Assembly (NCBI GenBank): GCA_017462915.1
Contig: JAFTQG010000049.1
Span: 173,287-237,286, forward strand
Reading direction: 5' to 3'
Length of the DNA stretch: 64,000 nucleotides
From: Prevotella sp.
GTDB taxonomy: Bacteria > Bacteroidota > Bacteroidia > Bacteroidales > Bacteroidaceae
Below are positions 54,701 through 61,714 of this stretch, in pieces. Numbering within the stretch: position 1 is the stretch's first letter; every line of letters begins with the position of its first letter. The position numbers and the translations under genes are program-made. Below the pieces are notes generated by a model that saw only the letters and a list, made by a program, of their open reading frames with translations, searched no databases and was not told the DNA's origin.

Positions 54701-54904
54701 TCATATCTCACTACGCTTTACAGGAGCCATTTCAGCACCGAACAGTGCCAATACCTGATTCACTTTATCGAGTCTGAGCGTCGCCTTTCCCTGCTCCATT
54801 TCACGTATAAAGCGAAGCCCAACGCCCGATTTCTCTGATAAATCCACTTGCGTCAGTCCGTACTGACGACGCATATCTTTCACATATCTTACAAGTGCTG
54901 TCAT
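54701..54904 (-). CDS. HipB-like XRE-family repressor (orphan)
   Basis: A 67-residue protein from the ATG at 54904 with a full HTH_3 domain: MRRQYGLTQVDLSEKSGVGL followed by RFIREMEQGKATLRLDKVNQ. HipB proteins are antitoxins that also repress their operon. No hipA kinase gene is adjacent on the same strand; the neighbour is a convergent porin gene. The ATG at 54949 lies upstream of the -7 element (54927-54934) and is not used. Palindromic TATACC/GGTATA sites lie around its promoter and suggest autorepression. Confidence 0.75.
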   Translation of the reverse strand: MTALVRYVKDMRRQYGLTQVDLSEKSGVGLRFIREMEQGKATLRLDKVNQVLALFGAEMAPVKRSEI

Positions 54905-54910
54905 GTCTTT

Positions 54911-55010
54911 TATACCCTTTTGGGTGCAAAGATAGCAATTATTTCGCAAATTACATCATATCGGGTATAATTTTATTGTTTTTTCTATAATTTATACCCG
55001 TACAGGTATA
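54911..55010. promoter_or_regulatory. HipB-like operators and promoter
   Basis: TATACCCTTTTGGGTGCA (54911-54928), GGGTATA (54963-54969) and the perfect palindrome TATACCCGTACAGGTATA (54993-55010) share the TATACC core. The -7 element TATCTTTG on the minus strand is at 54927-54934. HipB operators in E. coli have the related form TATCC-N8-GGATA. Confidence 0.65.
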
Positions 55011-55419
55011 TTTCTTTCCACACAGCCCATGTATCTATCCTGCAAAGAAACACACTGGCAGATACTGCCAAGCGTCTTCTCCGAAACTCAAAGGAGCAGG
55101 CGCTGTAAACCAATATGGCAAGAAACAATTCACACATCATAACATCTTGCTGTTTAACACTTTACAGACAACAAAGGAAAAGGTCACGGTTTAGCTTGCA
55201 GAGGGTCACCTTTCGTGTGGTAAAAAGTGACCCTCTGCAAGCTAAACAGTGACCTTCCGCAAGATATAGCGTATAGCCACATCGGCAGTATTGGTGCTGT
55301 AGAAAAGTCTGCGGGGACATTTTTCTGCTAAATCTGTCTTGATAAAATCCGTGTTTCCCATATAATATCGCAGCAAGCCGTCACGACTTGAACAAATGAT
55401 GATATCATATACAATAATG
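54950..55419. other. intergenic region between HipB-like gene and tmRNA
   Basis: It holds the operators (to 55010), then 160 bases in which I see nothing, then GGTNAC array 3 (55182-55254). No protein gene is supported. Confidence 0.6.
55182..55254. repeat. GGTNAC array 3: four units at 22-bp period, palindromic
   Basis: Cores GGTCAC (55182), GGTCAC (55204), AGTGAC (55226) and AGTGAC (55248) are exactly 22 bases apart. The first two units (55182-55210) are the inverted complement of the last two (55226-55254), with 27 of 29 bases matching, so the array also forms a long hairpin with a 15-base loop. Confidence 0.8.
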
Positions 55420-55817
55420 TGGAGCTGGGGAGAATCGAACTCCCGTCCACACAAGGAACCAATATGCTTTCTACATGTTTATTCCAGACTTCATTTTCGA
55501 GTGCCGGCAAGACCTGGACCACCAACCGTCACCTTAGCCTCTAAAAGCTTCATCCTTCGGCAGAGACAACCTCCGGACTATTCCCGATTTTCCTACACCG
55601 CTATACCAGACGCCTCGGAACAAGAGCTTCTGAGCGATGTCTCGTCCCGACAACTGTTGTCAGGATTAGGCCAGTAAACTACTGTACTTCGTTTAGGCAG
55701 CGAGAGCGTAACGTGTTTCGCCAGATAAATGTTCGGCAGCAGAGATTAAGGAGCCTACCACCACCGCTCCACATGCTTACACACCGCTTCAACTTGCTGT
55801 CAAATCCAGTCAGCCCC
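55420..55817 (-). ncRNA. ssrA: transfer-messenger RNA (tmRNA)
   Basis: Rescues stalled ribosomes by acting as tRNA then mRNA. On the minus strand it begins GGGGCTGACTGGATTTGACA (5' end 55817) and ends with the T-arm GTTCGATTCTCCCCAGCTCC and a terminal A (55420). The first 7 bases pair with CAGCTCC of the 3' end, including one G-U. The tag reading frame (55740 to 55693) gives AAEHLSGETRYALAA followed by TAA, ending in the YALAA degradation signal. Length, about 398 bases, is normal. The 3' CCA is not fully encoded (CCACA follows CT). No permuted (two-piece) form is seen. Confidence 0.95.
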
Positions 55818-55975
55818 GGTGTCTGTCCCTCTCTGAATATCCGCTATCCAGAAAGAAATCCATTGTCCTGTGTGGAGTAAATGCAACGGAATCCTCGCAT
55901 AAACTGCCACGCAAGAACAGGTTTTAGAATGGCCTACAGTCGCCTTTCGGGTATGTTTCCCTTTCTAATGGAATG

Positions 55976-56007
55976 CAAAATTACGACTTTTTCTTCAAAT
56001 GAACAAA
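55976..56007 (-). promoter_or_regulatory. tmRNA promoter
   Basis: On the minus strand TTTG (56004-56007) and TAATTTTG (55976-55983) are 20 bases apart, giving a start near 55969. Confidence 0.7.
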
Positions 56008-56121
56008 TAATTTTGGCTAAATCTTACATACATGACAGATTGTAGAGTCAATGTGTAGAGTCAACCAGCAAGTGCAATATTACGAAATATTTTTGTAAAA
56101 GCATTCTGTCAAGTTAGAAGG

Positions 56122-56137
56122 GATTCTCATCTCATTA
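56122..56137. repeat. 16-bp direct repeat, left copy (module boundary)
   Basis: GATTCTCATCTCATTA is identical to 61582-61597. The two copies enclose exactly the four-gene operon 56216-61450 and its promoter. Flanking bases differ at once on both sides. Confidence 0.7.
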
Positions 56138-56215
56138 GCTTATTCTGCCCACATTCCATCCATAAAATAAGTTTTCACAATGTCTACAATATATCCGCAG
56201 AACCGTTACGTTTTA

Positions 56216-57751
56216 TCAGTTGCAGTTTGTCACCTTGAAGACTCTCAGCACTCTTGTCCATTTTTTTGTACAGCCATTTTCATCGTGGTATGGAGCGCAG
56301 CCATATTGCTCCCCATGATTAATGACTCCTGATTTAAAAACGTTGTTGCACATCCAAAAATCACCCTGTTTTGTGTTGTTAATGTTATGGAATTCTACAT
56401 ACCCAGGCATGGACTGAAAATAACGTCTGAACTTATCAATCTTATTCGTTTTTATATCGTTGATATGTGGGGATACACAGACATAATAGTTTTCTGCTTT
56501 CGTTAGTCCATCCATCAACGATAAGATATGCGACGTAGAATAATCGTCTATGTCAAGTATGTTCGAGAAAAGATTCACTACCACATTGTTTCTTGTGATG
56601 CTGATATCATTTAGCTCAACATCATCAAGTTTCTTGCATACCGTTCTTACAGAGCATTCTTGATTAACGGCTTTACAATGAAGCGAGGCTCGTTTAATCG
56701 CCAATTCCGATGGCTCGACCAAAATGATTTGATTAATATTTTCTTTATAATATTTCTCACAGAACAGCATTGATGCCAGTCCTTGTCCACATCCCCAATC
56801 AATTATTGTCAATGGTTGGTCGAATTGCTGCGGAAAGGGCTCTGACAAAGCAGACAACATCTTAGCTTTATGCATATTACCATAGTTTCTCAGATAATTA
56901 TATAACCCTTGTTCTTCTGTTATAGGATTAACGCCACGACCATTATCAATGCTATCAGAAGCATGGTTAACAGCATGTTGTCTAATTGTACCAAAGCATT
57001 TATTGCCAGAATTTATCCAATTCGCATACTCCGTACCTTCTTCTATAAGACAAGGTTCATCGGGCACAAACGGCAAAGCACATAGATCTTGACATTTCAG
57101 GCGATCTATTACTTCCTGTAATTGTTCGTATGCTTGCTCATGATTAACATTAATCTTACAGATATCCTTAACATCATTCAAGAAAGGATATTTGTTTTGC
57201 TCTACAGCTTCAAGAAATCTGTCCCTCACTATCAAAGCCTTCGTTGGATGCAATGAACCTACAACTGCACTATAGTAATTAATGAAGGTTACTAACGAGG
57301 GAATGTTACTGTCTTCTTCCTCTTTAATCGCAATGTGAAGCAAACAGCAGATCTCATCAAATTTTTCTATTAAATCATCAGCAGTACTAGGTTTCGGGTA
57401 AACAAAGGACAAGCCTGCCCGCATCCTGCTTGTTATTTCGATTCCCTTATCTGACACTAGCCTTGCGAGACAAGTCATCGCACCTTGCAAGTTAAGACGT
57501 TCTGCCAAGTCAAGCATAATCAGCAGAAACGATCTGTTTTGGGTGTTCGAGAAATCAAGCTGAGAGTAATACTTGAACTTTAATTGTACAAATTTGTCAA
57601 TATCATTAGATACTTCAGACAGGGCATCATACCTTGATGAATATATATCATACAACTCATCAGAATGATTTTGAAGATAGGCTTCAAGCGATTCTACACT
57701 TGAAGCCTCTGTATACGCGTTATTGAAGAAACTCATATTATTTTTTGTCAA
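56216..57751 (-). CDS. class I SAM-dependent methyltransferase-domain protein
   Basis: A 511-residue protein. Residues about 290-450 carry a Rossmann methyltransferase core with LTIIDWGCGQGLASMLFCEK (motif I), IILVEPSELAIKRA (acidic residue binding SAM ribose) and VVVNLFSNILDIDDY. The first 290 residues are helical and unassigned. The substrate is not known; no DNA-recognition domain of the type seen in restriction systems is evident. The upstream gene overlaps its start (14 bases), so it is translated as part of the operon; an ATG at 57736 (MSFFNN) is an alternative start. It is the last gene of the DR-bounded module. Confidence 0.7.
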   Translation of the reverse strand: MTKNNMSFFNNAYTEASSVESLEAYLQNHSDELYDIYSSRYDALSEVSNDIDKFVQLKFKYYSQLDFSNTQNRSFLLIMLDLAERLNLQGAMTCLARLVSDKGIEITSRMRAGLSFVYPKPSTADDLIEKFDEICCLLHIAIKEEEDSNIPSLVTFINYYSAVVGSLHPTKALIVRDRFLEAVEQNKYPFLNDVKDICKINVNHEQAYEQLQEVIDRLKCQDLCALPFVPDEPCLIEEGTEYANWINSGNKCFGTIRQHAVNHASDSIDNGRGVNPITEEQGLYNYLRNYGNMHKAKMLSALSEPFPQQFDQPLTIIDWGCGQGLASMLFCEKYYKENINQIILVEPSELAIKRASLHCKAVNQECSVRTVCKKLDDVELNDISITRNNVVVNLFSNILDIDDYSTSHILSLMDGLTKAENYYVCVSPHINDIKTNKIDKFRRYFQSMPGYVEFHNINNTKQGDFWMCNNVFKSGVINHGEQYGCAPYHDENGCTKKWTRVLRVFKVTNCN

Positions 57752-59357
57752 ATATGTTTTGCTCTTTTGCCATCAGAATTTTGAATATTTTTTCGTTCTT
57801 CTTCATCTTCAAGCCTTTTGATTTTATTCCTAAAGACTTTAGAGTCGCATTCAATTCTTTGTCATCCTTATCGAAATAATCAAAAACTTCTTTTATTATG
57901 TCTTCACGACTTTCTCCAACGGTTCTTTCTTCGTTTGTGAAGTTTTCTCCTTGATTCAAGGAAAGACTTTCCTTCATCTTCTGCAATTCCACCAAATGAC
58001 TATTTTCCCTCTCATATTGAGATTTTATCTCTGCGATTTCTTCTTCTTTTTCTTCATTACATTCTTGAAGAACATGGTCTGCAATTTTTTTAAACATAAT
58101 TGATAAAGACGTTTGCAAAAGAGAACCAATATCAATTCTTTGATAAAATTGAGAAAAAGAAATCCACCACTCTTCGGAGCCAACCTTCGGTTTTTTTTTA
58201 CCTATCACGATTGTATCCAATACGCAATAATCTGCATTCTTTGTTACGCTTGGGGTAGGTTTCTTGTTGCACCAAGAGTCTAAATAATAGAAATTTTCAG
58301 AAACCTTCTTGTTGAAGACAAACTGATATACACTTTCAATTGTGTAATAGTCCAATTGCGAGTCAAGTTGAAATTTCACATCAATTCTGTTGTCTTCTGA
58401 TGTGCTATAGAAGCTGCTGAACACATTGTAGCCACGATTGTATCCAAAGCATAATGCAACTAATTGTGCACTTTTAATGCCTTCAAAATTAGAAAGAATC
58501 AATCCGTCAACTTTATCTCTTTTTGATTCAGTTCCAACTCCATAACTTGCTAATACAGCTAAGATATACGCCTTTTTATCAAGACTATCCAATTCTATCT
58601 TTCTTGTGATTTTATTTTGGAATACAATCTGACTCTCGTTTTTTGCCATCTGTTTTACATCCTCAACATTTACCAGCTTATTCAAATAAGGTAACAAACA
58701 AGCGTAGCTTTTTGATTGCGTGAACAGTCCAGAGTATTGGTCATTGGAACTTTTTCCAGCCTTAGCAAGTGCATCGGCAATCAATTTGTTAAAAACAGCA
58801 AGCGTCTCAATGTATGTCTCAGAGAAGTTCATATACTTTTCCCTTGCTAATCTCATTATAATCAGAGCACCAAGGATACGATCATACAGTTCTATTTCTT
58901 TTGTCTGGTCTTTGACATAACAATCCGCCGGTACCTTAACTTCCTTTACCGTGGCATCCTCAAAACTGCAGGCAACACCAACAATTGAATTAGGAACGAA
59001 TGCCGTTCCCATTCTAATGTTAGTTAGGGTCTTGTTTTTCTGCTGTTCTTCTGTGAAATAAATTTTTTTTACGCGAGTAATAGGCAAAGAGTATTCAGAT
59101 AAGTACCACGTTCCACCCGCTGGTATTAGTTCCGCTTCTTCTTCATTTGTCAAGACAATCTCTAAGCAACAGTTACATTCAATGCACCCCTTGCTTGTTG
59201 TTATAAGCAAGAAATTCTCAAATGAATTCTGGATGTCCTGTGGCTTGTTCGTAAAATACTTACTCGGCTTAAGACAAGCACAACCAAAATAGTGTGCGAG
59301 ACACTCAGACTTTATAGGGAAATAGTAGGTTCTCATATTATAATGTTGTTTTATCAA
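57738..59357 (-). CDS. unrecognised 539-residue protein of the module
   Basis: I do not recognise this protein. It opens with a Cys-rich region (CLAHYFGCACLKPSKYF and KGCIECNCCLEIV), has WYLSEYSLPITRVKKIYF, a helical middle and a charged coiled-coil near residues 430-460 (NEEKEEEIAEIKSQYEREN), and ends in a basic KGLKMKKNEKIFKIL. The Cys pattern could bind zinc. There is no signal peptide or clear transmembrane helix. The ATG at 59336 (MRTYYF) lies just after the helicase stop and may be the true start. Tight overlaps on both sides mean it acts with the helicase and the methyltransferase-domain protein. Confidence 0.55.
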   Translation of the reverse strand: MIKQHYNMRTYYFPIKSECLAHYFGCACLKPSKYFTNKPQDIQNSFENFLLITTSKGCIECNCCLEIVLTNEEEAELIPAGGTWYLSEYSLPITRVKKIYFTEEQQKNKTLTNIRMGTAFVPNSIVGVACSFEDATVKEVKVPADCYVKDQTKEIELYDRILGALIIMRLAREKYMNFSETYIETLAVFNKLIADALAKAGKSSNDQYSGLFTQSKSYACLLPYLNKLVNVEDVKQMAKNESQIVFQNKITRKIELDSLDKKAYILAVLASYGVGTESKRDKVDGLILSNFEGIKSAQLVALCFGYNRGYNVFSSFYSTSEDNRIDVKFQLDSQLDYYTIESVYQFVFNKKVSENFYYLDSWCNKKPTPSVTKNADYCVLDTIVIGKKKPKVGSEEWWISFSQFYQRIDIGSLLQTSLSIMFKKIADHVLQECNEEKEEEIAEIKSQYERENSHLVELQKMKESLSLNQGENFTNEERTVGESREDIIKEVFDYFDKDDKELNATLKSLGIKSKGLKMKKNEKIFKILMAKEQNIFDKK

Positions 59358-60372
59358 CTACCGAATTTAGGTTCGGCATATCGTAATTGCTAATCAGATA
59401 TAAATTGCTTTTTGCTCTGGTGCAAGCAACATAATAATCATTCCATTCAATGTTAAATTGGCCAAGGATTTCATCGAACTTATGGAAATTGGGGATTATC
59501 ACAGTGTCAAACTCCAGTCCTTTTGATGATTTAAAGGTCGTTATATGCACATTTTTGATGGTAGCGCAACCTTCTGGAAATCTTTCTTTGTCTTCGTAAT
59601 AAAGAGAGAAATCATCAATAGTCCCTTCAAGAACACTTTCAAAAATCTGAACATCACTCTTCCATGGAACAAGAATCGCAATATTATGCGTATCAGAACG
59701 GAACGATTCTATGATTTCAATTATAGCTTCATCCTGTTTTTCATTCGTCCGGTCATATTTACTGCCATTTGAAACCATAAACACAGGCAGTTCCCCAACA
59801 TTACTTGCCAAGCCATCAATAATTTCTCTTGGAATCACAGCGTTCGGAAAAGCCGCTTTCGCAAATCTCATAATCCTTTGAGTACTTCTGAAATTTTTGC
59901 TTAGTACATGTTCCACATTTTGAGGGAAGATATCTCTCAATTGCGACTGTGTGCAACTATGATCTGGATACAGAATTTGAGAATCGTCTGCACCGTACGA
60001 TACTTTCGACACTATTCCATCATAATAATCTTCCTCCAAATCCTGCGCCTCGTCTATGATAATTTCCGCAAAACGAGTATGTTTAATGTTGTATTTGCTT
60101 TTTAGAGAAGTCGCAACTTTGTCTGCAGCTTTGGCATTTTTACTTTTACAACAAGCTTTCAAATATTCCTTTAATGTTGTAGTGTAAGTCAGCAACAAGC
60201 TTTCCTTAACAGGCTCACTCATATAGTTTGAGATGTGCCTCCAAAACGAGACTACCGATTTTCCCGTTCCAGGTCCACCAGACAACGCAATCTGCGCTGG
60301 GTCATCCAACGCTGCTTGTTGCGAAGTTGTTAACGCCGTTATTGGCGGCGGGTTAAAGTAGTATCCAGCCAT
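59338..60372 (-). CDS. UvrD/PcrA-like superfamily 1 helicase, compact form
   Basis: A 344-residue ATPase. Walker A is ALSGGPGTGKSVVSFWRHI near residue 32, Walker B IIIDEAQDLEEDYYDG near residue 105, motif III-like SKNFRSTQRIMRFAKAAF near residue 160, and a C-terminal UvrD_C_2-like end with ITTFKSSKGLEFDTVIIP and YVACTRAKSNLYLI. It is much shorter than UvrD (about 700 residues): the accessory 1B and 2B insertions are reduced or missing, as in small SF1 enzymes that work within defence or repair modules. It starts 7 bases after the DUF1848 gene and is followed by the unknown 539-residue protein. Confidence 0.85.
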   Translation of the reverse strand: MAGYYFNPPPITALTTSQQAALDDPAQIALSGGPGTGKSVVSFWRHISNYMSEPVKESLLLTYTTTLKEYLKACCKSKNAKAADKVATSLKSKYNIKHTRFAEIIIDEAQDLEEDYYDGIVSKVSYGADDSQILYPDHSCTQSQLRDIFPQNVEHVLSKNFRSTQRIMRFAKAAFPNAVIPREIIDGLASNVGELPVFMVSNGSKYDRTNEKQDEAIIEIIESFRSDTHNIAILVPWKSDVQIFESVLEGTIDDFSLYYEDKERFPEGCATIKNVHITTFKSSKGLEFDTVIIPNFHKFDEILGQFNIEWNDYYVACTRAKSNLYLISNYDMPNLNSVVDKTTL

Positions 60373-60379
60373 AATATGT

Positions 60380-61450
60380 TTATTTTCCAGTGATAGTCTC
60401 TAATTTCAATCCACTTTCTTTCGCAGCGCGGTAATTACTGCAAGCCGTTTCCTTACTCGTGTTCGCATAGCAATATTCGCAAAGATGCGCACAAGTACCG
60501 TATTGACCGATGTCCTTGCTTATGCTACAACCACACAGTTCACGCTGTCCCTTGTCCGCATTGTCTTTCTTTTTGACAGCATAGTGCCATGCGTCAAGCA
60601 TAATGGCATTTGTCGGGATTTCAGGATTTCCAAACAAACCTTTGTCAATTGTTTTCACCTCTACGCCAAGTACTTTCATCAAAGCACTGTCTTTCCAAGC
60701 GAAACGTATCATCAGATTATCATCTACACAATGATTAGGATAAATCCTAAATCTGCTGTATGCTGGCATTTCTCCACAAGTCGCCAGTTCATATCCCCAT
60801 TTCTTGTTGAGTTCCGACAGTTTTCTTGCAAATTCAATCATTTCCTCCTCTGTCCACTCATGGTAGTTTATGCCGTTTCGTTCCAAGTTGATTTTCACTT
60901 TCCTATAAGAAACGATGTCAGCAAAACTAAATACAAGTTTCTCTGTATAGCCAAGCAGTCTGTCACCGATATAATCTATTTTGCAAAGCAAGTCATCTTG
61001 TGATATCCTGTCAGTAAGGATTAAGGGATCAAATCTCCAAATAACTCTTCCCACACCTAATTTCTCGACAAGATTCTTGAAAGTATTAATACGCTCATCC
61101 AATGGCGGCACGCCTTTTTCCAACCCTTCGGTCACATAATCATTCAGCGTGTACTGAATATAACACTCTATTTTTGGTGTATAAGATTTCAATTTGTCCA
61201 AATGTTGCAACAATGGTTTCGGGTTCTTAGACCAAAACACGATAAAGCGTGTGTTTTTATAAGAAATATAGCTATTTACTCCGTTGAAAGGATTGCGCCA
61301 TGCAGAATATCCGACCTCCAGTCTGTGGAAAAACCAGTCGGCATAAAAAGCCGGAATGTCAGTGCTCCTACTCGCAGAAACAACCTCTGGAGCCTGAGCA
61401 TCAACCCATTCCCCATTCTCACGTTGAATATGTATCTTCTTCCAAGCCAT
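60380..61450 (-). CDS. DUF1848 family protein, radical-SAM/SPL-like
   Basis: From the ATG at 61450 it is 356 residues. It shows SASRSTDIPAFYADWFFHRL, FIVFWSKNPKPLLQHL, YIQYTLNDYVTEGLEKGVPP and RVIWRFDPLILTDRI, then a C-terminal Cys cluster CGCSISKDIGQYGTCAHLCE followed by YCYAN. This matches the DUF1848 family, whose Cys cluster is proposed to bind an iron-sulfur centre and which resembles spore-photoproduct-lyase-type radical enzymes. The ATG at 61537 would add a non-conserved hydrophobic stretch and lies upstream of the -7 element, so it is rejected. It is the first gene of the operon, and a palindrome overlaps its transcript start. Confidence 0.8.
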   Translation of the reverse strand: MAWKKIHIQRENGEWVDAQAPEVVSASRSTDIPAFYADWFFHRLEVGYSAWRNPFNGVNSYISYKNTRFIVFWSKNPKPLLQHLDKLKSYTPKIECYIQYTLNDYVTEGLEKGVPPLDERINTFKNLVEKLGVGRVIWRFDPLILTDRISQDDLLCKIDYIGDRLLGYTEKLVFSFADIVSYRKVKINLERNGINYHEWTEEEMIEFARKLSELNKKWGYELATCGEMPAYSRFRIYPNHCVDDNLMIRFAWKDSALMKVLGVEVKTIDKGLFGNPEIPTNAIMLDAWHYAVKKKDNADKGQRELCGCSISKDIGQYGTCAHLCEYCYANTSKETACSNYRAAKESGLKLETITGK

Positions 61451-61480
61451 AGTGCCATGAGTTGCGCTTAAAAATACGTG

Positions 61481-61516
61481 AATTGTACTAAATGTACAGA
61501 ATTGGATACAAAAGTA
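61481..61516 (-). promoter_or_regulatory. promoter and palindromic operator of the module
   Basis: The -7 element TACTTTTG (minus strand, 61509-61516) is preceded by TTTG (61539-61542, spacing 22, slightly long). Just downstream, covering the expected start, the imperfect palindrome AATTGTACTAAATGTACAGA (61481-61503, closing with ATT) could bind a regulator. No regulator gene lies in the module. Confidence 0.5.
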
Positions 61517-61581
61517 CACAAAATATTTGAAATACAAGCAAATGTGTTCTTGTTTTTTTATTTTTGAAAAAAAATGAAACA

Positions 61582-61597
61582 GATTCTCATCTCATTA
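61582..61597. repeat. 16-bp direct repeat, right copy (module boundary)
   Basis: GATTCTCATCTCATTA, identical to 56122-56137. It lies about 65 bases upstream of the module promoter, outside all its genes. Confidence 0.7.
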
Positions 61598-61714
61598 CCA
61601 ACCGTCTCTACAGTGCAGCCCATTCTATCTGCCATCTGCGGGCAAAAGGCAAATCTTGTCATACAAACAAGCAAACGGACAAACTGTGCGGTATACATAT
61701 AAATTCTGCATCGC

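Larger units (their letters stand above)
55818..56215. other. tmRNA 5' leader and upstream region
   Basis: The tmRNA promoter is at 55976-56007, so about 150 bases (55818-55969) are transcribed before the mature 5' end. Upstream lies the left 16-bp direct repeat (56122-56137), which bounds the four-gene module. No protein gene is visible. Confidence 0.6.

Noticed and set aside
55420-55450. tmRNA 3' end as the attachment site of the four-gene module
   Set aside because: The module is on the 5' side of tmRNA (56122 onward). The 16-bp repeat is not part of the tmRNA 3' end.
55396-55677. 93-residue plus-strand reading frame
   Set aside because: It lies antisense to tmRNA, whose ends and tag are clear; no family resemblance.
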